This document shows positions 24,775 through 33,895 of a DNA stretch of 64,000 bases, piece after piece (position 1 is the first letter of the stretch; the number at the start of each line of letters is the position of its first letter). Origin of the DNA: Nitrospiria bacterium. GTDB taxonomy: Bacteria; Nitrospirota; Nitrospiria; JACQBZ01. Below the pieces are notes generated by a model, which was not told the DNA's origin, searched no databases, and was given only the letters and a program-made list of their open reading frames with translations. The stretch is taken from contig DATKAN010000015.1 of assembly GCA_035498035.1 (NCBI GenBank), forward strand, positions 1 through 64,000. Reading direction: 5' to 3'. The translations under genes were made by a program, and so were the position numbers.

Positions 24775-25775
24775 TCGCCCAATTGTTTCTGGGCCTGCTG
24801 GTCATCCTGGGTGGAGCGTATCTGTTTACGAACGGCGTGGAATGGGTTGGAAAACGCCTTCGCCTCTCGGAAGGGGTGGTGGGAAGCGTTTTAGCCGGTG
24901 TGGGCACGGCCATGCCGGAAACCATGGTCCCCGTCATGGCGATTTTCTTCGGCGACGGCAAATCGCGCGAAGCGATCGGCATCGGAGCGATTCTCGGCGC
25001 CCCCTTTATGCTCGCCTGCCTGGCCCTCCCTCTCTTGGGACTCGGCGTCCTCCTTTTCTCCTCCATGGGAAAACGGACGACCGCAATCCCCCTCAACGTT
25101 TCCTTGGTCCGGATCGACCTGGAGTTTTTTCTGACCGCTTATGGACTCGCCGTGCTGATGGCGCTCCTTCCCCTCGGGGCATCGGGCCGATGGATTCACT
25201 CCGCCGGGGCGGCGACCCTGGTCGTACTGTACCTTGTTTACCTGAGACGGCTGCTCGCCAAAGAGGGGAGCACCGGGGAAGACCTGGAGCCCTTGATCCT
25301 TTCCCGAGGCCTGATCCGAATCCGGGAGCACCCCCCGACGGTCTTGATCCTGGCCCAGGTGGCGCTGGGGTTCGGCCTCGTCATCAGCGGCGCGTACTTC
25401 TTTGTCGAAGGCATGCAACGCTTAGCCCAGATCATCGGGGTTTCTCCCCTCATCCTGTCGCTGATCATTACCCCGATCGCGACAGAGCTTCCCGAGTGCT
25501 TCAACAGCCTGATCTGGATCGCGCGGCGAAAAGACACGCTGGCGGTGGCCAACATCACCGGGGCGATGGTTTTTCAAAGCACCTTTCCCGTATCGGTAGG
25601 ACTCACCGGGACATCCTGGCAGTTGGACCGCCACGGTCTGGCCAGCGCCGGACTTGCGATCCTGTCCGCCTTTGTGCTATACGGTATCATCCAACTTTGG
25701 AACCGCTGGCGTCCCATTCACCTGATCGGTTGCGTGGTCTTTTACATTACGTACATCCTGTATGTGTTTGGGTAA
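24771..25775 (+). CDS. Sodium/calcium exchanger-family membrane transporter
   Basis: The 334-residue protein has two groups of membrane helices, each with an alpha-repeat motif: AGVGTAMPETMVPVMAIF and ITPIATELPECFNSLIWIAR. These carry the acidic ion-binding Glu of the CaCA superfamily. The GTG start overlaps the larC stop, so it is coupled to the lar genes. Whether it moves Ca2+, another cation or even Ni2+ cannot be told. Confidence 0.83.
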   Translation: MIAQLFLGLLVILGGAYLFTNGVEWVGKRLRLSEGVVGSVLAGVGTAMPETMVPVMAIFFGDGKSREAIGIGAILGAPFMLACLALPLLGLGVLLFSSMGKRTTAIPLNVSLVRIDLEFFLTAYGLAVLMALLPLGASGRWIHSAGAATLVVLYLVYLRRLLAKEGSTGEDLEPLILSRGLIRIREHPPTVLILAQVALGFGLVISGAYFFVEGMQRLAQIIGVSPLILSLIITPIATELPECFNSLIWIARRKDTLAVANITGAMVFQSTFPVSVGLTGTSWQLDRHGLASAGLAILSAFVLYGIIQLWNRWRPIHLIGCVVFYITYILYVFG

Positions 25776-26032
25776 TCTGTCCGCTTCGAAACGCCATCCC
25801 TGGGCCGCAGATTGTGGAAAATGTTGAACCGCTGGAATCGGCCGGGACGCCACCGCCTCGGATCGGTACCACCGAAACGACCGCCCGGAGGATGTCGCGG
25901 TCGATATACTGCATGAGGGCTCGGGCATGGCGTTCCACCCGGAGACGGTTCGCGCGTTCTTGCCCGCTCATCGAAAGGGACGTTTCAAGTAATGGCCGTC
26001 TTTAACATTCTATAGGATGCGCAAAGGGTTCG

Positions 26033-26914
26033 ATGCAAGCTTCCCGAGATCGCGAAATTCAAAACGTCCTGTGGTCCATCCTGGTTTTGAACATTCTGGT
26101 CGCCGCAATCAAACTGATCTACGGCCAATGGACCGGGACCCTCAGCATGTGGGCCGACGGCCTCCACTCGATGTTCGACGGAGCCTCGAATGTGATCGGG
26201 CTGATCGGCATGTGGGCCGCGGCGCACCCGCCCGACGAGGCGCATCCCTACGGCCATCGAAAATTCGAGACCTTCGCGGCCTTCGCGATCTCGGTCTTTC
26301 TGTTTCTGGCCTGCTTCAGGATCCTGGAGGGCGGTTACGACCGCTTAACCCATCCGAGCGTCCCGCACGTGACGTGGATCAGCTTCGCGGTAATGCTGAC
26401 CACCATCGGGGTCAACCTGCTGGTGACGCGGTATGAGCAAAGAAAATCCGCTGAGTTGAAGAGCGAGATTCTTCACGCCGACTCGATGCACACTTTAAGC
26501 GACGTCTATTCCTCCCTTTCCGTTTTAATCGGCCTCGCCGCCGTGCCGATGGGGCTTCCCCTGCTGGACCCGATCATGGCCCTCGTGATCGCGGGATTTA
26601 TCGGAAGAACGGGTTTTCAAATCCTGTTCGAGAGCTCCCGGGTATTAAGCGATGCCTCTTGCGTCGATCCCCGCCAGGTGCGGGAGATCGCGATGCAGCT
26701 TCCGGGAGTGAAATCCTGTCACAGCATCCGCACCCGGGGTCTGGAGAACCATGTCTTCGTGGACTGTCACATCCAGGTCCAACCCGACATGACCGCCCAG
26801 CGGGCCCACGTCCTTGTGCACGAGATCGAGGACCGGATTAAAAAAGAGATGACGGAGGTGGTGGACGTCGTCATCCACGTCGAGCCCGATGCCGAACACG
26901 CGATTCATTCTTAA
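26033..26914 (+). CDS. Cation diffusion facilitator transporter
   Basis: The 293-residue protein has six hydrophobic segments and the two metal-site motifs of CDF proteins: ADGLHSMFDGASN (helix 2) and HADSMHTLSDVYSS (helix 5). The C-terminal 90 residues form the cytosolic ferredoxin-like regulatory domain (KSCHSIRTRG, VFVDCHIQVQPDM). CDF proteins export Zn2+, Mn2+, Fe2+, Co2+ or Ni2+ by proton antiport. The preceding 257 bases (25776-26032) hold no gene I can support. Confidence 0.9.
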   Translation: MQASRDREIQNVLWSILVLNILVAAIKLIYGQWTGTLSMWADGLHSMFDGASNVIGLIGMWAAAHPPDEAHPYGHRKFETFAAFAISVFLFLACFRILEGGYDRLTHPSVPHVTWISFAVMLTTIGVNLLVTRYEQRKSAELKSEILHADSMHTLSDVYSSLSVLIGLAAVPMGLPLLDPIMALVIAGFIGRTGFQILFESSRVLSDASCVDPRQVREIAMQLPGVKSCHSIRTRGLENHVFVDCHIQVQPDMTAQRAHVLVHEIEDRIKKEMTEVVDVVIHVEPDAEHAIHS

Positions 26915-27020
26915 GCGGGGGCCCGTGCGCCTAAACACAAAAACGGGTGCTCCGATGCCCCCGCGCCCCGCGCTCGGACGGGCGAAGCCCGATCCTCGCT
27001 TCCTTAAGCGGGGGCTCCTT
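26915..27020 (+). repeat. Interspersed repeat, copy A
   Basis: About 105 bases immediately after the CDF stop. Core matches to copies B and C include AGCGGGGGCCCGTG, TCCGATGCCCCC and CGCGCTCGGAC. It is in the opposite orientation to copies B and C and lies upstream of pdxA. Confidence 0.7.
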
Positions 27021-27046
27021 CAAATCGATGCAAGTTCGGTGGGGTG

Positions 27047-28111
27047 ATGAAGCCTGTCATCGCCATCACGATGGGCGACCCAGCCGGCATCGGTCCGGAG
27101 ATTATCGTCAAGACCCTCTCGAAGCCCCTCGTAAACCGGATCGAGCGCATCGCCCGGCCGGTGGTCGTTGGAGATCGGGGGGTTCTCGAGCGGGTCGCGA
27201 GACGCCTAAAATCATCCTGCAAAATCCGAACGCTTCTCGATCTCGAATCGATCCCCCTTCCAAGAAAAGTCCTCTCGGTGATCGACCTGAACAAGATGGA
27301 TCTCTCGGCTTTCGCCGCCGGGCGACCCACCGCGGCGGGCGGACAGGCGGCCGTCGAGGCGATACGTCAAGCGGTTCAATTGGCCCTGGCCCGACGAGTG
27401 GCGGGGATCGTCACGGCCCCGATCAGCAAGGAGGGGCTTCAGGCGGCGGGGTATCCTTTTCCCGGCCACACGGAGTTGTTGGCGGAGCTGTGCGGGGCCA
27501 AAGAGGTCGGCATGCTGATGGTTTCTCCACCGCGATTCAAAAAAGATCCCGGCCTCCGGATCCTGCTGGCCACCACGCATGTGGCCCTGCGCAATCTTCC
27601 CGACCGATTGACGCGGGAATGCGTGCGAACGGCCATCCGGCTGGCCCACGAGGCCGCCCGGAGGTACTTCGGTTTGCGCCGGCCCCGCATGGCCGTAGCC
27701 GCGCTGAACCCGCATGCCGGAGAAGGGGGACTTTTCGGCCATGAGGAAGCGGAGATCATCCGGCCGGTTGTCGAGCAGGCCCGACGACAGGGAATCCCGG
27801 TCAGCGGCCCCTTTCCGGCCGACAGCTTGATCCGCCAGGCTTTCGATGGAAAATACGATATTTTGGTCGCGATGTATCACGACCAGGCGCTGATCCCAAT
27901 CAAGCTGCTTGGCTTCGGACGGGCCGTGAATGTCACCGTGGGCCTTCCGTTCGTCCGGACCTCCCCGGATCACGGAACGGCCTACGACATCGCCGGCAAA
28001 GGCATCGCCGATCCGGGCAGCCTGATCGAGGCCATCCGCCTCGCGGTCGCCTTTTCGAAGAACACCCCCTCGGCGCTGGGTGGACGGCCGCCCGAACAGA
28101 AGCCGCCGTAA
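27047..28111 (+). CDS. pdxA: 4-hydroxythreonine-4-phosphate dehydrogenase
   Basis: PdxA makes the amino-ketone substrate for pyridoxal phosphate ring closure. Conserved blocks are AITMGDPAGIGPE at the start, the metal-binding FPGHTELLAELCGA, LNPHAGEGGLFGHEE, MYHDQALIPIK, and TSPDHGTAYDIAGKG. I prefer the ATG at 27047 (354 residues) over the adjoining GTG at 27044. rsmA follows 8 bp later, so the two form an operon. PLP is also the cofactor of the GcvPA/GcvPB enzyme at 45-48 kb. Confidence 0.94.
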   Translation: MKPVIAITMGDPAGIGPEIIVKTLSKPLVNRIERIARPVVVGDRGVLERVARRLKSSCKIRTLLDLESIPLPRKVLSVIDLNKMDLSAFAAGRPTAAGGQAAVEAIRQAVQLALARRVAGIVTAPISKEGLQAAGYPFPGHTELLAELCGAKEVGMLMVSPPRFKKDPGLRILLATTHVALRNLPDRLTRECVRTAIRLAHEAARRYFGLRRPRMAVAALNPHAGEGGLFGHEEAEIIRPVVEQARRQGIPVSGPFPADSLIRQAFDGKYDILVAMYHDQALIPIKLLGFGRAVNVTVGLPFVRTSPDHGTAYDIAGKGIADPGSLIEAIRLAVAFSKNTPSALGGRPPEQKPP

Positions 28112-28119
28112 ACTTCGCC

Positions 28120-28950
28120 ATGATGCGATCAAAGCGCAAAGCGCTCGGCCAGCATTTTCTCCACGATCAAAATATCGTCCGGAAGATTCTCTCGCTCGCG
28201 GACATTCGACCCGACGAGACGGTGGTCGAAATTGGACCCGGGCATGGGGCGCTGACACGCGCCCTGAGCGAGCCGGGATCAACGGTTTACGCGATTGAAC
28301 TGGATCGTCGGCTGCATGGAAATCTATTAAAACAGTTTGGGGGCTCCCCGCAAGTCCGGATCATCCAGGCCGATGCATTGACCTATCCTTTCGAAGATCT
28401 GCCTTCCCCGTTCGCCGTCGTGGCCAACCTTCCGTATTCCATTTCCACGCCGCTGTTGTTCCGCCTTCTCGAACTGCGGACGCATGTCAGCCGCATGATC
28501 CTCATGGTTCAACTGGAAGTGGCCCGCCGGATTGTCGCCCGGGAGGGACGCAGGGAATACAGCCCGTTGTCCATCGGGGTTCAGTATTATTCCCAACCCC
28601 GCCTGGAATTCATCGTTCCCCGCGGATGCTTTCGGCCCAAGCCTCGTGTGGACTCGGCCGTTTTGAGTCTCGAGGTGCGTCGGTCGCCGAGCGTGGCGGT
28701 CAAGGACGAAGCGTTTTTCTTTCGGGTCGTCCGGGCCGGCTTTGCCCATCGTCGAAAGTCCCTTCGAAACGCGCTCAAAGACGCCGGCTTCCCGCCCGAG
28801 GCCGTTGAAAATGCGCTTTCGGCCGCCGCGATCACGACCGAAAATCCCCAGCGCCGGGCCGAGACGCTCTCGATCGAGGCGTTCGCCCGCCTCGCCGATC
28901 GCCTGCTTGAATTAGACCGCGGCAGAGACAAGGCTCATGAAGGCGGCTAG
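28120..28950 (+). CDS. rsmA: 16S rRNA dimethyladenosine transferase
   Basis: Also known as KsgA. It dimethylates two adjacent adenines near the 3' end of 16S rRNA. Motifs are LGQHFLHDQNIVRKI (substrate-binding N-terminus), VVEIGPGHGALTRAL (SAM pocket) and VVANLPYSISTPLL (catalytic NLPY). The C-terminal domain (after about 190) is complete. A pdxA-rsmA pair is common in diderm genomes. Two consecutive ATGs make the start ambiguous by one codon. Confidence 0.95.
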   Translation: MMRSKRKALGQHFLHDQNIVRKILSLADIRPDETVVEIGPGHGALTRALSEPGSTVYAIELDRRLHGNLLKQFGGSPQVRIIQADALTYPFEDLPSPFAVVANLPYSISTPLLFRLLELRTHVSRMILMVQLEVARRIVAREGRREYSPLSIGVQYYSQPRLEFIVPRGCFRPKPRVDSAVLSLEVRRSPSVAVKDEAFFFRVVRAGFAHRRKSLRNALKDAGFPPEAVENALSAAAITTENPQRRAETLSIEAFARLADRLLELDRGRDKAHEGG

Positions 28951-29010
28951 GCGCTCATACCGGCCCGGATTCCTTCGCTCGCCCTACCGAGCCTCGCGGG
29001 ACGAATTATA

Positions 29011-29039
29011 TTGACTCTCCGGAGTTGATCTTGTAAAAA
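29011..29039 (+). promoter_or_regulatory. Possible promoter for the PilZ-like gene
   Basis: -35 TTGACT (29011-29016), 17-bp spacer, -10 TAAAAA (29034-29039). Transcription would start near 29046, which favours the ATG at 29078 over the TTG at 29051. Confidence 0.4.
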
Positions 29040-29077
29040 TACACCAGTCATTGGATCCCTTCAGCGGCGAAACGCGC

Positions 29078-29485
29078 ATGAATCAAAGAATCGTGGTCCA
29101 TTTTCAGGACGGCCAAATCATCAAAGGCAACTCTCACGATATTTTTCCGAACAAAAATATCTTCCATCTAAACCTGTTGGATCAGCCCGTTAGCGCAGTA
29201 CCGATCGAGATTTCAGTTTCCCAGCTCAAAGCGATCTTTTTTGTGAAGGATTTCTGGGGGCAGAAGGACCGTCAGAAACTCAAGGGGTTTGCAAGCGGTG
29301 AAAAGTCTCCTTACGGAAAGAAGGTCGTCGTCCAGTTCAAGGACAAGGAGAAACTCTATGGATTTACCCAGGGTTATTCCGCCGATCGTCCCGGATTCTT
29401 TCTTTTTCCAGCCGAACAGCAGAGCAATAATGAAAAGATCTTCGTTGTGCGATCCTTTGTTACAAAAATCGAGTTTCTCGACTAA
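29078..29485 (+). CDS. Small PilZ-like/DUF6982-type protein
   Basis: I start at the ATG at 29078, giving 135 residues; an in-frame TTG at 29051 is too near the likely promoter. The protein has two related halves, each of the form VVxFxDGxxIKGxxxxxxPxxxxFxL: residues around VVHFQDGQIIKGNSHDIFPN and VVVQFKDKEKLYGFTQGYS. Such repeats are seen in small beta-barrel domains related to PilZ. No signal peptide. A c-di-GMP role is possible but the canonical RxxxR motif is absent. Confidence 0.6.
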   Translation: MNQRIVVHFQDGQIIKGNSHDIFPNKNIFHLNLLDQPVSAVPIEISVSQLKAIFFVKDFWGQKDRQKLKGFASGEKSPYGKKVVVQFKDKEKLYGFTQGYSADRPGFFLFPAEQQSNNEKIFVVRSFVTKIEFLD

Positions 29486-29496
29486 CCCGGATCGAG

Positions 29497-30180
29497 ATGG
29501 ATGCGGAAAGCGGCGTGGAACGGTTTCGATCTCAAGGGAAAAAAAGAAAAACAACGCGAGTCGTGGGGGTGGACCTCGCCGGCCGTTCCAGGCGAAACAC
29601 CGGGATATGCTTGCTCCATGGGATGACCGTGGCGTCCTTTGCGACGGTGCACTCCGATAGCGAGATTCTCGGCTTTATCGAAACCGCCCGGCCGGACCTC
29701 GTTGCGATCGACGCTCCGCTGAACCTACCGCCCGGCCGAACATCCCTTGAGGATCGCAACGGAAAACACTTCCGGCCCTGCGACCGTGAACTCCTCAAGC
29801 GCGGCATCCGTTTCTTTCCGATCACCCTCGGGCCCATGCGGGCCCTCACCCGGCGCGGCATCCGATTGAAGGAGGGGCTTCTGCAACAAGGCTACGCGGT
29901 CATCGAGATTTATCCCGGCGCGGCCCAGGATGTCTGGACGATCGTACGGAAACAAGGGGGACTCCCGAAACTGCGAAAGGGACTGGAAACGCTGGGACTC
30001 AAAGGACTGGCCAAAAGCATGAACGGCGACGAACTCGACGCCGTGACCGGAGCCCTCGTGGGGCGATTCTATTTGACCGGTCGGGCCGAGGTGCTTGGAA
30101 ACATCGACGAGGGCGCCATTGTGATTCCCAGGCCGATCCAATTTCGTCCATCCCGGGAACCGTTGCCACACACAGGGTAA
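29497..30180 (+). CDS. DUF429 family protein (RNase H-like fold)
   Basis: The 227-residue product has VVGVDLAGRSRRNTGICLL, then VAIDAPLNLP and later NGDELDAVTGALVGRF. These acidic residues on a predicted RNase H-like core are the signature of DUF429, whose members are thought to be nucleases or phosphotransferases. The family's function is not settled. The gene lies 11 bp after the PilZ-like gene and 13 bp before the malic enzyme gene. Confidence 0.72.
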   Translation: MDAESGVERFRSQGKKRKTTRVVGVDLAGRSRRNTGICLLHGMTVASFATVHSDSEILGFIETARPDLVAIDAPLNLPPGRTSLEDRNGKHFRPCDRELLKRGIRFFPITLGPMRALTRRGIRLKEGLLQQGYAVIEIYPGAAQDVWTIVRKQGGLPKLRKGLETLGLKGLAKSMNGDELDAVTGALVGRFYLTGRAEVLGNIDEGAIVIPRPIQFRPSREPLPHTG

Positions 30181-30193
30181 AAGGGGGCTGCGC

Positions 30194-31537
30194 ATGCCAA
30201 CCAGAGAAGAGTGGCTCGCCAAGGCCGAGCAGCCGTCGCGGGAGGCGCTGCGGCTTCATGCCTTTTACAAGGGGAAGGTGCAAATCCTTCCGAAATGCCC
30301 GATTCGAAATCCGGAGGATTTCGCAATCTGGTACACACCGGGCGTTGCCGCCCCCTGCCGGGCGATTCAAGCAGACCCGCCGCTTGCTTACGATCTGACC
30401 AACCGGGCCAATTGCATCGCCGTCGTCTCGGACGGGACGCGGGTGCTCGGACTGGGGGACATCGGTCCGGAGGCCGGCATGCCGGTCATGGAAGGCAAGG
30501 CCCTGCTCTTTAAGTATCTCGGCGGGATCGACGCCGTGCCGATCTGCCTGGGGACCAAGGATCCGGACGAGATCGTGCGCGCGGTGAAACTGCTGGAGCC
30601 CTCCTTCGGCGGCGTCAATCTTGAAGACATCGCCCAGCCGAAATGCTTCCGGATCCTGGACGTGCTTCGGGAAAAGCTGACCATTCCGGTCTGGCACGAC
30701 GATCAGCAGGGCTCCGGCACGGTGCTCCTGGCCGGATTGCTCAACGCGCTCAAGGTCGTGGGCAAGGAGATTCGGAAGGTTCGGATCGCGATGATCGGTA
30801 TGGGGGCGGCCAACGTGTCGGTCTATCGGCTGCTCGCGGCCAGCGGCGTCGATCCGGGAAATATCACGGCCTGCGACAGCCAGAGCGTCCTTCACAAGGG
30901 CCGTCGAGACATCGAGGCCAAGCAAGAAACTTTTTCCGACAAGTGGCGGGTCTGCCGGGAAACGAACGGGGCGGGCACCCGGGGCGGCGTCTTCGAGGCG
31001 ATGCGCGGCGCGGACGTCCTGATCGCCTTTTCCGCCCCGGGAGTCGTGCGCCCCGAATGGATCCGGACGATGGCCCGCGAAGCCGTCGTCTTCGCCTGCG
31101 CCAACCCGATCCCGGAAATCTGGCCGTGGGAAGCCAAAGAGGCCGGGGCAAAAATCGTCGCCACCGGAAGGAGCGACTTTCCCAATCAGGTCAATAACTC
31201 CCTGGTTTTCCCGGCCGTCTTCCGGGGGGTCTTGGACGTCCGAGCACGCACGATCACGGAAGGGATGGCCCTGGCGGCCGCACACGAGCTGGCCCGGTTC
31301 GCGGAGGAAAGGGGAATTCACGAGGAGAATATTCTCCCCCGGATGGAAGAGTGGAATGCGGTTCCGCGCGTGGCCGTGGCGACGGCCCTCAAGGCGCAGG
31401 AGGAGGGTGTGGCCCGATTGACGAGAACGCCGGGGGAGCTGCTCGAAGCCGCCGCCGGCCGAATCCTGCAAGCGCGCGACGCCGCCCGCCATCTCATGGC
31501 GGCGGGGATCATCCGTCCGTTTCCGGAAGAAAAATAA
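30194..31537 (+). CDS. NAD(P)-dependent malic enzyme
   Basis: The 447-residue enzyme oxidatively decarboxylates malate to pyruvate and CO2. It shows YTPGVAAPCRAI near residue 50, VSDGTRVLGLGDIGPEAGMP, the metal-binding region EDIAQPKCF, and WHDDQQGSGTVLLAGLLNAL. The nucleotide-binding loop is IGMGAANVSVYRLL. It has no phosphotransacetylase-like C-terminal extension, so it is the short form. The AAAGGGGG sequence before the ATG provides a ribosome site. Confidence 0.93.
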   Translation: MPTREEWLAKAEQPSREALRLHAFYKGKVQILPKCPIRNPEDFAIWYTPGVAAPCRAIQADPPLAYDLTNRANCIAVVSDGTRVLGLGDIGPEAGMPVMEGKALLFKYLGGIDAVPICLGTKDPDEIVRAVKLLEPSFGGVNLEDIAQPKCFRILDVLREKLTIPVWHDDQQGSGTVLLAGLLNALKVVGKEIRKVRIAMIGMGAANVSVYRLLAASGVDPGNITACDSQSVLHKGRRDIEAKQETFSDKWRVCRETNGAGTRGGVFEAMRGADVLIAFSAPGVVRPEWIRTMAREAVVFACANPIPEIWPWEAKEAGAKIVATGRSDFPNQVNNSLVFPAVFRGVLDVRARTITEGMALAAAHELARFAEERGIHEENILPRMEEWNAVPRVAVATALKAQEEGVARLTRTPGELLEAAAGRILQARDAARHLMAAGIIRPFPEEK

Positions 31538-31630
31538 AAGCGGACCGGGCTCCTTCCGTCGAAGACCGACCCCGCGTCGTCCATAAACTGTTTGAAATTC
31601 CCTCTCAACTATGATACGTTCTGTAGTGAA

Positions 31631-33895
31631 ATGGCTCATGCATCCCGATCGGAAAACCGTCGTCACGAGATTCTGGGGGTCCTCTTTCTGGCCCTCGGCC
31701 TACTGTTGTTGGTCAGCCTGATTTCGTATGATCCGCTCGACCCTTCTTTAAACTCCGTTTCCTCCAATCCCTTCGTCCACAACCTCGCCGGCAAAGCGGG
31801 CGCCTACCTTTCCGACGAGCTTTTTCAGCTCATCGGGGGGAGCGCCTATCTACTCGCCATTGGCGGCTGCCTGATCGGCTGGCGAAAGCTCCTGTCTCGA
31901 CCAATCGCGTTCCATCGCTGGAGGATCGCCGGTTTCGTCTTGCTTTTGACATCGTCGACGGCGCTGTTGCACCTCTTATGGACCGGCCTGCCCTCGCTGG
32001 CGGGCGGGCCGATCCTGGCCGGCCACGCGGGCGGCTTGGTCGGAAAACTGACGGCGGATTGGCTATCGGGATACTTTGCCCCGCTCGGCGCGTATATCCT
32101 GGTGACGGCCGCGGTTCTTTTGTCGCTGATCATGACCACCTCGCTCTCTCTCCTGACCCTGATGGACCGGACCGGGGTCGCCGTCAAAAAGATCGTCTCG
32201 AGATCCAGGCAATCCCTCGAATCGGCACGGACCGCACTGACCATTTACCATGAACAATCCCGCCGATGGAAAACCGAGACCAAGATCCGGCAGAAGTGGC
32301 CGCCCCAAAAACCTAAAATCGTGGACGCCCCCTCGCCTCCCAAAGCGCCGAAGACGCCACCCAAGCAAGCGGATTTGCCCTTCATGAAAGAATCGGGCGA
32401 TTATGAATTGCCCCCGCTCACCCTTCTTCAGGATCCGCCCGCTTCGGCCGGCAAGATTTCAAAGGAAGAGCTGCTGGCCAATTCCCAGATCCTGGAAAAG
32501 AAACTGATGGACTACGGGATTGAAGGGCGCGTGACGCAAGTCCATCCGGGACCGGTCGTCACGATGTATGAATTTGAGCCCGCACCCGGGGTCAAGGTAA
32601 ACCGCATCGTCAACCTCTCGGATGACCTGGCCCTGGCGATGCGGGCCATGAGCGTGCGGATTGTGGCCCCCTTGCCCGGTAAATCCGTGGTGGGGATCGA
32701 GATTCCCAACACCAGTCGTGAGGATGTCTACCTTAAGGAAATCCTGACCGCCGAGCCCTTTACCGCGACGAAATCCAAACTCACCCTCGCCCTAGGCAAG
32801 GACATCTTTGGTACGCCGATCGTGGCGGACCTGGCCGGCATGCCCCATCTCCTGGTGGCCGGCGCGACCGGTTCCGGTAAAAGTGTCGCCCTCAACACGA
32901 TGATCTTGAGCCTCCTGTACTCGGCCACGCCCGAAGAAGTCAAGTTCATCATGATCGATCCCAAGCTCCTCGAGCTGTCGGCCTACGATGGAATCCCGCA
33001 CCTTCAAACGCCGGTTCTCGTCCGGGCCAAGGATACACCAAAGGTATTTCAACGGTTGGTGGCCGAGATGCAGCAGCGCTACCGCCTCTTGGCCGAAGCC
33101 GGCGCTCGAAACATCGAGAGCTACAACCAGAAGCTCCGGGATCAGGGGGCCCTCGGTCCGGCGGGGCCCGCGACGAAAACCACCGAGATCGGATCCGAAG
33201 AAGGCCCCGATGCTCCATCGCCCCCGCCCAACACCCCGCTCCCCTACCTGGTCGTCATCGTGGATGAACTGGCCGACCTGATGCTGGTCGCGTCCCGGGA
33301 GATCGAGGACGCCATAACGCGCCTGGCCCAGATGGCCCGCGCGGCCGGCATCCATCTGATCCTGGCCACCCAACGCCCCTCCGTGGATGTTTTGACCGGC
33401 CTGATCAAGGCCAATTTTCCCGCCCGGATTTCCTTCCAGGTCTCTTCCAAGACCGACTCCAGAACGATTCTGGACGCCAACGGCGCGGAGCAGCTGCTGG
33501 GAAAAGGCGACATGCTTTTTTTGGCCCCGGGAACGGGCCGGATTACGCGCATTCACGGGGCCTATGTCTCCGAGAACGAGATCCGCGCGACTGTGGATCA
33601 CGTCAAATCCCAAGGCAAACCCCAGTACATCGACCTCTCACCCTCGGCCCATGCCGGAGGAAGCGAGGGCGGGGATACGGACGCAAACGAGCGGGACGAG
33701 CTTTATGAAAAAGCGGTCGAGCTGGTCGTCACCTCCGGCGCGGCTTCGGCCTCCCTGATTCAGCGACGGCTCCGCGTCGGGTATCCCCGGGCGGCCCGAA
33801 TGATCGAGATGATGGAGGAGGACGGGATCGTGGGGCCGGCCGTGGGTGGCAAGCCTCGGGAAGTCCTCAGCCGACGGGATGAGCCGGTCGGATGA
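31631..33895 (+). CDS. ftsK: DNA translocase FtsK/SpoIIIE
   Basis: FtsK pumps chromosomal DNA at the division septum and helps resolve dimers. The N-terminus has four membrane segments (about residues 12-175), followed by a Pro-rich linker (PKIVDAPSPPKAPKTPPK). The motor domain has Walker A VAGATGSGKSVALN and Walker B YLVVIVDELADLM. A roughly 30-residue Pro/Glu-rich insertion precedes the latter. The C-terminal gamma winged helix is intact (LIQRRLRVGYPRAARMIEMM). I prefer the ATG at 31631 (754 residues) to the TTG at 31592. The stop overlaps lolA. Confidence 0.93.
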   Translation: MAHASRSENRRHEILGVLFLALGLLLLVSLISYDPLDPSLNSVSSNPFVHNLAGKAGAYLSDELFQLIGGSAYLLAIGGCLIGWRKLLSRPIAFHRWRIAGFVLLLTSSTALLHLLWTGLPSLAGGPILAGHAGGLVGKLTADWLSGYFAPLGAYILVTAAVLLSLIMTTSLSLLTLMDRTGVAVKKIVSRSRQSLESARTALTIYHEQSRRWKTETKIRQKWPPQKPKIVDAPSPPKAPKTPPKQADLPFMKESGDYELPPLTLLQDPPASAGKISKEELLANSQILEKKLMDYGIEGRVTQVHPGPVVTMYEFEPAPGVKVNRIVNLSDDLALAMRAMSVRIVAPLPGKSVVGIEIPNTSREDVYLKEILTAEPFTATKSKLTLALGKDIFGTPIVADLAGMPHLLVAGATGSGKSVALNTMILSLLYSATPEEVKFIMIDPKLLELSAYDGIPHLQTPVLVRAKDTPKVFQRLVAEMQQRYRLLAEAGARNIESYNQKLRDQGALGPAGPATKTTEIGSEEGPDAPSPPPNTPLPYLVVIVDELADLMLVASREIEDAITRLAQMARAAGIHLILATQRPSVDVLTGLIKANFPARISFQVSSKTDSRTILDANGAEQLLGKGDMLFLAPGTGRITRIHGAYVSENEIRATVDHVKSQGKPQYIDLSPSAHAGGSEGGDTDANERDELYEKAVELVVTSGAASASLIQRRLRVGYPRAARMIEMMEEDGIVGPAVGGKPREVLSRRDEPVG

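Noticed and set aside
25747-25971. A 74-residue minus-strand frame between two transporter genes
   Set aside because: No ribosome site, no recognisable domain and overlap with the end of the exchanger gene; it may be a remnant but cannot be supported.
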